DNA from: Arenicola marina
Taxonomy: Eukaryota > Annelida > Polychaeta > Arenicolidae
Direction: 5' to 3'
NCBI GenBank assembly: GCA_964019135.1
Contig: OZ025255.1
Coordinates: 39,338,811-39,402,810, forward strand
Length of the DNA stretch: 64,000 bases
This document shows, piece after piece, positions 25,801 to 34,692 of the stretch. Numbering within the stretch: position 1 is the stretch's first letter; every line of letters starts with the position of its first letter. The translations under genes and the position numbers were made by a program. Below the pieces are notes generated by a model that worked only from the letters and a program-made list of their open reading frames with translations, searched no databases and was not told the origin of the DNA.

Positions 25801-25856
25801 GTGGGTCTATCAGATGACAACACGTCTGTCTATCAGATGACAATATGTGGGTGGCA
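13833..25856. repeat. 23-bp satellite array, ~522 units, E-box containing
   Basis: About 12 kb of head-to-tail 23-bp units; a typical unit is GACAACACGTGGGTCTATCA plus GAT. The core ACAACACGTGG is nearly constant. The following TCTATCAGAT half varies in a limited set (TTCATC, TCCATC, TAAATC, CTCTATCGGG, TTTATCGG). Landmark variants fall on exact multiples of 23 bp across the array, and the only length change is a one-base loss at two places (near 24485 and 25611). Larger blocks are duplicated at 2,576 bp (112 units), 4,163 bp (181 units) and 989 bp (43 units). Identical 63-codon frames at 14096, 16672 and 20835 are copies of one block and not genes. Confidence 0.98.
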
Positions 25857-25888
25857 TAACGTCCCTTAAAACTACAACCGGCAAAGGC

Positions 25889-25904
25889 GTGTGTGTGTGT
25901 GTGT
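25889..25904 (+). repeat. (GT)n microsatellite
   Basis: Eight GT dinucleotides in a row, about 35 bp after the end of the 23-bp satellite. Confidence 0.9.
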
Positions 25905-26253
25905 TTGGTAGAATACACTGTGTTTTTAGCTATAACTTTCGGGGTTTCCTCTTGCCATGGCACGAATCATCAAAGGTTATTGATATACACACAGATTTCA
26001 CTTTGATTAGTTTATTAATATGGATAGGTGCTACCTCAACGAGATTGCGTCACCCGCAGGGTGAGATGACGTAAAATGTAAAATCCAGATTACGTCTTCG
26101 GTCCACCACAATGACCTTGATCTTAACAGTTGACTTGACTGTGACTTTGACCTGTGACCTACAGACCCCGTTAACGAACTTGCTCGGATATCGATGAGTA
26201 AATTTATACGACGAAATGTTGCGTTTTGTGCCCTACACAGAGTGCACAGACAT

Positions 26254-26346
26254 ACCCTGAGATCCAGATTTGACCATTCAAATTCGTATTTAGCCTCTAA
26301 GATCCAGATTTGATACCTCAGATCGATATTGACCCCTCAGATCCGG
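26254..26346 (+). repeat. Short imperfect ~20-bp repeat
   Basis: The word GATCCAGATTTGA and close variants start at 26261, 26301, 26321 and 26340, i.e. spacings of 40, 20 and 19 bp, often preceded by CCTCA. Degenerate and small. Confidence 0.5.
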
Positions 26347-26590
26347 CAGCCCCATAACTGCCGTTATAGTGAGCATTCTCTCAATTGTTAGCCCCATCCC
26401 AAACGTAAAAGTCACTCTTCAGTTTCGCCCGCAGGTTCGGTCGATATCTGAAACCAAACTGCCCGTTTATTCAGTTTCTGTCTACATCTCTAGTTTCTAC
26501 ATCCCTACCATGCACAATAGTTTCAAAGCAAACAACTCAATCATCCCACCACCCCAGCCGGAACCCGCCCCCCTACGACCTACAGAGCGC

Positions 26591-26624
26591 GCACACACAC
26601 ACACACACACGCACACACACACAC
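26591..26624 (+). repeat. (CA)n microsatellite
   Basis: About 17 CA dinucleotides with one GCA interruption at 26611. Confidence 0.95.
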
Positions 26625-26654
26625 AGACAGACAAACGAACGAAGTTATAGATGC

Positions 26655-26675
26655 CGTAAAATCGAAGATTTTACG
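26655..26675. repeat. Short perfect hairpin CGTAAAATC/GATTTTACG
   Basis: Nine-base arms separated by GAA. A related ATGACGTAAAAT word occurs at about 26065, so this may be one of several TGACGTAA-type sites rather than a structural hairpin. Confidence 0.6.
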
Positions 26676-26814
26676 TCATAAAAATGCGAGCGTATATTTA
26701 TTAATTCAGATATTCCGAGGGGATACATCTAGATTAATATTTAATCTCGCTTCGGCTTGCCATAAAGAATATCTTTGGCGGGATGACGTATGCCATGCAC
26801 GTGCTTGTGGCATA

Positions 26815-26960
26815 TCATTCGGTTGCTTAGGAACTCCCATTGTGACGTCATGTTTATAACATTTTGACGTCACAACTACTCACTATGACAACAGCCGATG
26901 GGCGGTCACCAAGAGCTTTCTGCTTGGCAACAGACATTTAGCCCGTCGCTTATAAATTAA
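26815..26960 (+). promoter_or_regulatory. Candidate promoter: two CREs, X-box-like site, TATA
   Basis: Two perfect CRE palindromes TGACGTCA lie at 26843-26850 and 26865-26872, spaced 22 bp apart (about two helical turns). A GGTTGCTTAGGAAC word (26821-26834) resembles an RFX X-box, and TTGGCAACAG is at about 26924. TATAAATTAA starts at 26951, about 80 bp past the second CRE. ATF/CREB binding to TGACGTCA is well established; a promoter function here is inference, since no gene is recognised downstream. Confidence 0.3.
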
Positions 26961-27851
26961 CTTTAATTTGAAGTATACATCCAGTGTTAACATTGAATAA
27001 TTTATTCGTTAATTTTGTGGGGCAGCTGATTTAATTATTAAAGACATGACATAATAGGCTTCGACCTCTCTTTGCTTGAATATATTTATGTACAGCTGAT
27101 ATTTACTTCGAATCCGAAAACGTCTCATGGGGGTTGTTACGCGAAATGAAAGTCCTAAGCCTATGCTTGAAATGGACTTTGAATATGCATGCATGTTACC
27201 TTAAGAGCTCGCATGCGCTCGCTATTATCAGTGCTAACAACAACAACCCGGCATATTGGGGAAAAATGCTCTACGGATTAGTACATTTCGCCAGTCATGC
27301 CGTTTATCTGCAGTTTGTATTATACCAAATTGAATGTCCATTGGTGCCCTAGTGCTGGGTGGCATCGTACAATGTTGCCTTGAGCGCATAGTAATGACCC
27401 ATATTGCTGGCATTACGTTTTGTGTTCCAAGGAACTAATACTGTAGTCAGCTGCACCAGGTTACCCTATAACAATGATGGTCTCACTGGCGTAGGTGTGT
27501 TTGATTTTCGCACTTGACACGGATATTGCTTGTGTTTGAATGGAAACTAGCAAGATAAAGATTTTATAAGCGACAATAGATATTCTGTTGCATAAGCGAC
27601 ACAACATACGATACTCTGATTTTAAAATGGATATCATGATATTGTATATCAACTGCTATATGACTGTTAAATTTTGGTTTTGCTTGATAACGCCTGGAAA
27701 GTCGGGCATCTGGTTTACCAGCAGGAGAGTAGGCTTATATAGCCCAGACATTACTTCATGCATAAATCATGTATTATCTATAATAGGATTTTGTCTGGTG
27801 TGATCCATATGAACACAAAGGTGGCCTGAACCTAATTCAGTCCGTTGTCAC

Positions 27852-28049
27852 AGTGATATACAGCGCTTAGCCAGGAGTTAGGGTGAGGGGTGGGGGACAG
27901 GCTGATATACAGCGCTTAGCCAGGAGTTAGGGTGAGGGTTGGGGGACAGGCTGATATACAGCGCTTAGCCAGGAGTTGGAATGAGGGGTGGGGGACAGGC
28001 TGATATACAACGCTTAGCCAGGAGTTAGGGTGAGGGGTGGGGCACAGGT
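27852..28049 (+). repeat. 49-bp tandem repeat, four copies
   Basis: TGATATACA begins at 27854, 27903, 27952 and 28001, exactly 49 bp apart each time. The unit continues through AGCGCTTAGCCAGGAGTTAG into a G-rich GGGTGAGGGGTGGGGGACAGG end. Copy 3 has a few substitutions. Confidence 0.95.
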
Positions 28050-28378
28050 TAAACTATGAGCGGGCTGTACAGGGCAACAGTTCAAGTTGCATTATTCTGT
28101 TGCCTCAAGTGCTTTATTCTGCCGGCAGGGGGCTTTGCCGCGCCATACCTTCTCACCGCCTACGATATTAACAGGAACAAAAGGGCTGAGTCAGTCGTGT
28201 TGCCTTGGTCACTGATTGATATATGGATTCCCCGTTTTTTTCAATTCCACATTTTCCAATCCTGCAAAGTCCTCGTGTTTTTTTTGGCCCGACAAAGAAG
28301 TTTCCCATTTGTACTCACACCATCGGCGTATTGCATCCCCTTTTCAGACATCCCTTTGTGCATATGTTATTCGGTGGC
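28050..28378. other. Short unique spacer
   Basis: Two overlapping frames with hydrophobic character start at 28056 and 28216, but neither matches a family and both end in the next tandem repeat. I see no supported gene. Confidence 0.5.
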
Positions 28379-28540
28379 CTTTAATATACATTGCATCTTG
28401 TTATACATCCTTTAATATGCACACCATGTTATTCTCCAGTCTCTAACGTACACACCATGTTATTCGCCAGCTATTAATGCACATTCCATGTTATTCTCCA
28501 GCCTTTAATGTACACACCATGCTATTCTCCAGTCGCTAAC
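28379..28540 (+). repeat. 31-bp tandem repeat, ~5 copies
   Basis: The word CCATGTTATTC (or a variant) recurs at 28424, 28455, 28486 and 28517, exactly 31 bp apart, with a weaker copy (GCATCTTGTTA) at 28393. The array stops exactly where the 45-bp array starts (28541). Confidence 0.88.
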
Positions 28541-29938
28541 GACATGGCGATGAGGGGGCCGGGCGGAAGGTTTAACATTCAATGTGACGTGGCGATGAGG
28601 GGGCCAGGCGGAAGGTTTAACATGCAATGTGACATGGCGATGAGGGGCCACGCGGAAGGTTTAACATGCAATGTGACATGGCGATGAGGGGGCCAGGCGG
28701 AAGGTTTAACATGCAATGTGACATGGCGATGAGGGGCCACGCGGAAGGTTTAACATGCAATGTGACATGGCGAAGAGGGGGCCACGCGGAAGGTTTAACA
28801 TGCAATGTGACATGGCGATGAGGCGGCCAGGCGGAAGGTTTAACATGCAATGTGACATGGCGATGAGGGGGCCAGGCGGAAGGTTTAACATGCAATGTGA
28901 CATGGCGATGAGGGGGCCAGGCGGAAGGTTTAACATGCAATGTGACATGGCGATGAGGGGGCCACGCAGAAGGTTTAACATGCAATGTGACATGGCGATG
29001 AGGCGGCCAGGCGGAAGGTTTAACATCCAATGTGACATGGCGATGAGGGGGCCACGCAGAAGATTTAACATGTAATGTGACATGGCGATGAAGGGGCCAG
29101 GCAGAAAGTATAACATGCAATGTGACCTGGCGATGAGGGGGCCACGCAGAAGATTTAACATGTAATGTGACATGGCGATGAGGGGGCCAGGCAGAAAGTT
29201 TAACATGGAATGTGACATGGCGATGAGGCGGCAAGGCGGAAGGTATAACATGCAATGTGACATGGCGATGAGATGGCCACGGGGAAGGTTTAACATGTAA
29301 TGTGACATGGCGATGAGGGGGCCGGGCGGAAGATTTAACATGCAATGTGACATGGCGATGAGGGGGCCACGCAAAAGATTTAACATGCAATGTGACATGG
29401 CGATGAGGGGGCCGGGCGGAAGGTTTAACATCCAATGTGACATGGCGATGAGGGGGCCACGCAGAAGATTTAACATGTAATGTGACATGGCGATGAGGGG
29501 GCCAGGCAGAAAGTTTAACATAGAATGTGACATGGCGATGAGGCGGCCAGGCGGAAGGTATAACATGCAATGTGACATGGCGATGAGATGGCCACGGGGA
29601 AGGTTTAACATGTAATGTGACATGGCGATGAGGTGGCCACGGGGAAGGTTTAACATGCAATGTGACATGGCGATGAGGCGGCCAGGCGGAAGGTATAACA
29701 TGCAATGTGACATGGCGATGAGATGGCCACGCGGAAGGTTTAACATGTAATGTGACATAGCGATGAGGGGGCCACGCAGAAGGTTTAACATGCAATGTGA
29801 CATGGCGATGAGGGGGTCAGGCGGAAGGTATAACATGCAATGTGACATGGCGATGAGATGACCACGCGGAAGGTTTAACATGTAATGTGACCTAGCGATG
29901 AAGGGGCCACGCAGAAGGTTTAACATGCAATGTGACAT
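28541..29938. repeat. 45-bp minisatellite array, ~31 units
   Basis: Units start ACATGGCGATGAGGGGGCCA and continue through GCGGAAGGTTTAACATGCAATGTG. Most are 45 bp; some are 44 bp through loss of one G in the G run (for example near 28640 and 28735). Variants include CCACGC or CCAGGC, AGATTT or AGGTTT and ATGTAATG or ATGCAATG. Two minus-strand frames of about 390-430 codons span it only because 45 is a multiple of three. The array is cut at 29938 by the LINE insertion, and a partial unit reappears at 32498. Confidence 0.97.
29931..29938 (+). other. Target-site duplication, left copy (TGTGACAT)
   Basis: TGTGACAT directly precedes the T run that is the 3' poly(A) of the minus-strand LINE. The same eight bases occur at 32498-32505, where the 45-bp unit briefly continues (GGCGAT). 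This is the expected arrangement after target-primed reverse transcription. Confidence 0.7.
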
Positions 29939-30153
29939 TTTTTTTTTGTAAACATCATTTATTTTTCGAGGTTTGCAATAGCGAATACACATATTAATGC
30001 TCACCTCAACATAAAAAAAGAAAAATTAAATTGGATGTACAGCAAAGGACGGTAATAAGTAATACTATAAATATAGTAATGTCAACAAATGAAGTGCATG
30101 ATATAAGCTCAGATAAATACCAAATACATAATTAAATGAGTTTGCCATGACCC

Positions 30154-30531
30154 TTAACTAGAAAACCTGGCTGAGTTGCGGATAAATAAATGAACTGCCC
30201 TAAATATAGCGACGCTGTCTTCAAAACACAGCTCGGGGCTACCGAACAGCAACAATTCACAAAGGATATTAAATTCATTCCTGCTTTCTGGATATATATT
30301 GATACCATACAATTTTAAAAACGATAGATCTGACATTAGGATTTCGCGATGCATCTCATACTCTGGACATTTTAACAGATAGTGAAGTTCCTCTTCAGAT
30401 TTCCCGTTACATTTGCTACAAGTAGAATCCTTAATAAAACCGTATCTTTTGCGAGGTCCATTAAGTGCGCTCAGGCCTAAGCGGAGTCTGGAGTGGTAAA
30501 CAGCCTCAGGATTGTTAAAATAGTTATACAA
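30154..30531 (-). pseudogene. LINE ORF2 C-terminal domain with CCHC-like knuckle
   Basis: This 125-residue segment is the tail of the CR1-like ORF2. It carries HSRLRLGLSALNGPRKRYGF, then C38-x2-C41-x8-H50-x4-C55, a zinc-knuckle-like pattern common at the C-terminus of such elements. It is in the same frame as the RT segment and is separated from it by a single in-frame TAA at 30553-30555. The first methionine is therefore arbitrary. The natural ORF2 stop appears to be just before 30154, giving about 210 bp of 3' untranslated sequence before the oligo(A). Confidence 0.75.
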
Positions 30532-30552
30532 TTCGTTGCCGGGGTAAACAAA

Positions 30553-31660
30553 TTACTTCCTATACAGTGACTTAAAAAGAGATAATGACGTTGCTAGTTT
30601 AACACACTGAGGCAAGGAGTTCCACTCTCTGATTGAGTTCCAAACGAATGAATTCTTGTAATAGTTGTTTCTTATATGCGGGATTCTTATGTCAGTCGAG
30701 TTCCGTAGTGAGTATACTGATGACTGGGAAACCAAATCAGGTAATAGAGAAGACATATACATCGGAGAGAGACTATTAACCATTTTATACAAAATGCACA
30801 GACTTAGGTATTTACGTCTAAGAGCGAGTGGTTCAATGCCAACTTCTTTCAGCAGTTTGGTATGTGACGTACTCTTGTATGCCCCAGTAACAGACAAAAG
30901 GGCTTGCCGCTGTACACTTTCCAACATCTCTGATTGGGTTTTGGTAAGATTGCCATGAAAGACAGCAGTACAGTATTCCGTTTTAGGTCTGCATCCTACC
31001 TGTTTAGGAAGACGCCTTAGTAGAGCAACAGATTTCTCGGCCTTAATAATAGTGTTATTTATATGCAGGTCCCAGCACCTTGAGTCTGATAGGGTTACAC
31101 CAAGGTGACAGTGATTTCTTACTTGCCGGAGTTTCGAATTGTCCAGATATAGATCGAGCTCATTTGGTCGCGATAACTTTTTGCTAAATACCATGTATTC
31201 AGTTTTATCAGGATTGAACGTTACCCGCCACTGTTTGGCCCACTGAGATAGTCGTTCTAGATCACGATTAATGATTTTGACATCGTTATTAAAATCTAGT
31301 ACAAAAAATAGAGACGTGTCATCTGCAAATAAATAAGCCTCGCATTCAAGGCCCTCGACAATATCGTTAACGAAGATGAGAAACAGGAGCGGCCCCAGTA
31401 TAGAGCCCTGAGGCACTCCGGTATTTATATATTTCCACTCCGAGGTGCAACCCTCAATGACCACTCTCTGTCGCCTACAATATAGGTAACTTTTGAGCCA
31501 CCTCAACAGATCTACTTTGATACCCAATGATTCGACTTTATGCAATAAACCCTCGTGGTACACCTTATCAAATGCTTTTGACACATCAAGAAAAACCATA
31601 ACTGAATCGCGATTGTGCTCTAACGATTAGTAAATTTTATGAGTAATATATATCAGCTGA
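30553..31660 (-). pseudogene. LINE reverse transcriptase domain (CR1-like)
   Basis: RT copies element RNA at the nicked target. Counting from the methionine at 31599, motif A is FLDVSKAFD (residues 3-11), followed by motif B, TGVPQGSILGPLLF (60-73), and the catalytic YLFADDTSLFF (89-99). Thumb and connector follow (FNPDKTEYMVFSKK; CHLGVTL; LLKEVGIEPLALRRKYL). The sequence upstream of the methionine continues in frame as AGFKKLDSTTNQLIYITHKIY, then an in-frame TAA (31627-31629). So the methionine at 31599 is not a real start, and RT fingers before STTNQL are deleted. Only two in-frame stops interrupt RT plus tail, so this copy is much younger than the LINE at 10-13 kb. It is inactive because of the stops and the deletion. 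Confidence 0.85.
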
Positions 31661-31713
31661 TTTGTAGTGGAATCTAGCTTTTTAAAGCCGGCATTACGCC
31701 ATGTCGTAATGGA

Positions 31714-32162
31714 GGTCTGTAATATCCTCCTATTACTATTCGTTCCTTGTCAAGGCTAATCTGTAGCCATAAACACTCAATGCCATCTTTCTGAAGATCA
31801 GGTCTGAGTAAGGCAGAAAGCTCATTCCTTACATACATGAGTACACCACCACCGTGTCTATTTCTGTCTGTTCGATATACCTGGTAACCCGACATATCAA
31901 TCTCATCATTTGAAGCACTGTTGTCCAACCAGCTTTCTGTGACACATATAACATCAGCATGTCTGTTAATAACAAAACAATGATATATTTCGTCGAGCTT
32001 ATAATAATTTAGATCTACAGGTACATATTCGGAGTCCTTCTCGGGCTGACTGAGTAAGCTTCTCGCATTTATGTGATAAACTCGTAGGCTCCCAGCGCGG
32101 GGCCTGCATTCTAAATGAGAATCACCGGGATACAAGAGGGTATGACAAATGCGGTGAACCAA
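31714..32162 (-). pseudogene. LINE endonuclease domain, N-terminal part only
   Basis: The frame from 32162 reads LRVYHINARSLL (residues 26-37, N-terminal strand with metal-binding Asn), VICVTESWLD (71-80, catalytic Glu76), HGGGVLMYVR, and IVIGGYYRPP, at which point homology stops. The later APE motifs (GDFN, D..L/SDH) are absent, and the coding sequence jumps within about 50 bp to the RT N-terminal region in another frame. This indicates an internal deletion of several hundred codons. The true start is unclear because a LINE ORF2 would begin near the endonuclease; the methionine at 32162 is plausible but unproven. Confidence 0.75.
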
Positions 32163-32497
32163 ACCAGAGTGGAATTACGTTTTTAGCAGTTGGCCAATTT
32201 CCGAGCTTTATCTCAGTTATTCATGAATGACAATCAGACAGGCACTTCCTGAATATAAATACCAAACCAGTGCTGCATGTATTCTTACAAAACAAATGAA
32301 ACGCAATTAACACAAACAGGTGAAATGAACAAAAGAAAAAAAAACAGCAAAGGAGGAATGTGATAACCGGAACATAAAAAGAATGGATAGACACATAATG
32401 AAGTGGTGGGGGGTTAATGGGCAGCGGTTGATGGATGGGGGTAGAAGGGATGAGTGAATAATGAGTTAAAAGGAGGGTGGATGAGTGGGCCCGGCAC

Positions 32498-32505
32498 TGT
32501 GACAT
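32498..32505 (+). other. Target-site duplication, right copy (TGTGACAT)
   Basis: Matches 29931-29938 exactly. It is followed by GGCGAT, the continuation of the 45-bp unit, after which the sequence becomes unique. Confidence 0.65.
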
Positions 32506-33895
32506 GGCGATCATTAGTAGATCCAGACAGGAAGGAGACAGTCCCACAATCATACAGAGATACAAGGACTCAGGTGCTGTAATCATACTCTTCCCAACGC
32601 TAAGTAAAACATCTGAAAAACGATGGCGACGGAAGTAAATTACGACATGATTATGCAATGATATCATTACTACATTTACTGGGGCCCCATGGCCTTATTT
32701 ATAGTCACTTCGGTAATATGTCATATTATAGCTACTAACGCTGGAACCGCCGTGTCATTCCAATTAGCTACGGCGACATCAGAGTTGATTACGGAGATGC
32801 CATCCTCACAACGCCACCACCTGTGTGATTTTGTAAAATCCACGGGAAGGCTCCACATGGGAACCCGCAATTGATAGTTTGTATTGCTTAGGCGCAAACC
32901 TACTCCCCACCCGTTAGGTTTACCGCCCAGAGCAATATCAACTTTTAACGCGCTTCTATGCAAAATACCAACGTGGACACTCGTCTGTCCTTATGATAGT
33001 CGTGGGTTCGATTCCTGTGGCCTTGCCACACACCCTGTACGCTCCGGTACACCCTGGCGGCGTAGGAACAGGCAGGGCGATGGTGACCGTGCGAGTGGGG
33101 TACACCGGCCCACAGATAAAAGTGGGCATTATTATTGGCATGCAGATATACACTGGTCTCTCTGGTTCAGCCCTATAACAGTATCCGATATCCACACCCA
33201 CGCATACACCACAGGGACATACACCAGTGACTCTGGCTCAGTTGGTATGCAAGTGGAGCTGCAGATCAGCAGGTGGTTGGTTCGCACCCTGGCACCTGCA
33301 TCTAAGACAAGTTTCATCCAATCCCATTTTATTTTCCCGGAGAAGTTTCTTGGGCCAAGTTATCCTTCATGTGCACAACGGCGACTTAAGACATCGCCAT
33401 GTTGAATACGTCACTACACCACCAGCGACGGCGCAATGCCGGGACCACCACGTGCCCCACTGAAGCAACATGACGTAAGCAATCTGCAGGGAAACTATTC
33501 AAGCGTGCCCGGTGCTGCAGAGATACCGTATTCCTGTTTTATACCCATACTTACTGAGTTTTGTGGATTAACCTGAAGGCCGGGGGCTGCACCCACCCTC
33601 CCTTCCTCCCTCTCGGTAGATTTAATAAACCCGGCGCTCTCGGCCCCTAACTAAAGAGACGTCACATCGAGGAAACGTCTGCGGAGGTCGGAGCGGACGA
33701 TGATTGCTGCTTGACCTTGGCGGTCACAGCTCGAAGGTCAACACTGCTTGCAGGGGATTGACGGGTGTATTGTCCACCGGGGTCGCCTAACCTTGTCACG
33801 GAGCCGCCGAGACCCTGGCAAACCGCCCCAGGCTGAGGGCCATAGCCAGGCAGGGGTCGATGATTGAAATACTCGCTGGCGCGCCGTGGAGGGGT
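32506..33895. other. Unique sequence with Pol III B-box-like words, no supported gene
   Basis: A 173-residue plus-strand frame (32884-33405) has no recognisable domain. A perfect B box GGTTCGATTCC lies at 33006-33016 and a weaker one (TTGGTTCGCACCC) near 33279; convincing A boxes at tRNA spacing were not seen. These may be old SINE fragments. Confidence 0.45.
33006..33016 (+). promoter_or_regulatory. Pol III B-box-like word, possible SINE relic
   Basis: GGTTCGATTCC is an exact match to the B-box consensus. No good A box is seen 30-60 bp upstream, so a tRNA gene is not supported. Confidence 0.3.
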
Positions 33896-34046
33896 CGAGG
33901 GGTGGGGGGTGGGGGGGGGGTAAGCAGTGGCAGAGGGCGAGGGTGCCGTTTGGGGGGAGGGGACTGGAGTAAGGAGTGGCAGAGGGAGAGGGTACGGGTT
34001 GGGGAAAGGGGCGAAAGGCAGGGAGTGGGGAGAGGGTGATGGCTTA
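33896..34046 (+). repeat. G-rich degenerate ~49-bp repeat, ~3 copies
   Basis: TAAGCAGTGGCAGAGGGCGAGGG (33921) recurs as TAAGGAGTGGCAGAGGGAG at 33970, 49 bp later. A third weaker copy lies near 34018. It contains a G11 tract and many G3+ runs on the plus strand; the minus-strand proline-rich frame is a by-product. Confidence 0.7.
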
Positions 34047-34523
34047 TATACACGCGAGAAGATAAATCCGAACTTGCTGTATAACGTTTTTGCACCCACG
34101 TTTTGGGCACCTAGCGGCTAATGAATGTGACAAACTGTCAAGGATAGTTCTTTGGACAATTTCGACGAGCAGGTGATTCAGAAAAGTTTTCTTTTTATTT
34201 ATTTGCTGGTGTGTTGCTGTGACGGCTCACGCCGGTAAGCCGTGGAAGTAGCTGTAGCTGCCACATTAAATGCCCCCCCCCCTCCCCCACCCGAGCCACA
34301 GAGCCTTAAGGATGGCTAATGCAATGGGTCTGACAGATGGCGGAACGCGTTTCTCGCTTGTTGATTCCGTCAAACTCGCATTCGGACGTTCCAATGGGAC
34401 CTCCTTATAAGCAATCTGATTGGCTCAGGAAGATTGACGTCACTAAAGTTGGCATTGATGGATGCGCTGCCCCTCAAAAGGGATCCTTAATCGCTGGGGT
34501 ACATGGTATGAAATGAACTAAGG
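34047..34523. other. Unique sequence with CCAAT/CRE words
   Basis: No supported gene. An inverted CCAAT box (GATTGGCTC, about 34418-34426) is followed by a perfect CRE palindrome TGACGTCA at 34435-34442. A C-rich run lies at 34269-34290. Confidence 0.45.
34418..34442 (-). promoter_or_regulatory. Inverted CCAAT box plus CRE palindrome
   Basis: ATTGG at 34419-34423 and TGACGTCA at 34435-34442 lie 12 bp apart, an arrangement seen in many animal promoters (NF-Y with ATF/CREB). No transcript can be tied to it here, so it is a motif observation. Confidence 0.25.
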
Positions 34524-34692
34524 GGGAGTGGGAGGGGGCGGGGCTGGATGAGCTGAGTGCTGGAGGGGCTGGGTGAGTGGAGGGGCCAGGGGCTGGGTGG
34601 GTGGAGGGGCGAAGGGCTACGTGGGTGGGTGGCGGGGCTGAGGGCTAGGTGAGTGGAAGGGCGCGGGGCTGGGTGAGTGGAGGGGGTGTGGT
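34524..34692 (+). repeat. G-rich degenerate 24-28 bp repeat, ~6 copies
   Basis: Variants of GGCTGGGTGAGTGGAGGGGC recur about six times with small spacing changes. This is a local minisatellite. Confidence 0.75.

Larger units (their letters stand above)
25857..27851. other. Unique sequence between satellites, no supported gene
   Basis: No recognised coding domain. The block contains GT and AC microsatellites, a short imperfect 20-bp repeat, a hairpin and a cluster of CRE-like sites, all listed separately. Short frames here (60-93 residues) have no family resemblance. Confidence 0.5.
29939..32497 (-). mobile_element. CR1-like LINE inserted in the 45-bp array
   Basis: A minus-strand non-LTR element of 2,559 bp. 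Its 3' end is an oligo(A) tract, read on the plus strand as T's at 29938-29947. It carries an APE endonuclease N-terminal part, an RT domain and a zinc-knuckle-like tail. A deletion joins the endonuclease (about 31713) to the RT N-terminal STTNQL motif (about 31660). The flanks both carry TGTGACAT, and the right copy is followed by the next bases of the 45-bp unit (32506-32511). The 5' section 32163-32497 has no clear coding sequence and is probably 5' leader. The clade call (CR1/L2-like) is from motif memory. Confidence 0.85.

Noticed and set aside
13833..25856. CRISPR array (repeats with short period)
   Set aside because: There are no unique spacers: units follow one another directly and the variable half is a small set of related variants. 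The context is eukaryotic.
28617..30004. Minus-strand frames of 392 and 432 codons
   Set aside because: They read the 45-bp repeat, and the longer one starts within the LINE 3' end; no unique protein domain.
32221..32667. 148-codon minus-strand frame with a hydrophobic segment
   Set aside because: It crosses the LINE 5' insertion junction and the target duplication at 32498-32505, so it joins unrelated sequences.
32884..33405. A 173-codon plus-strand gene
   Set aside because: No recognisable domain or biased codon use by eye, several alternative frames overlap it, and the stretch contains Pol III B-box-like words suggestive of old SINE fragments.
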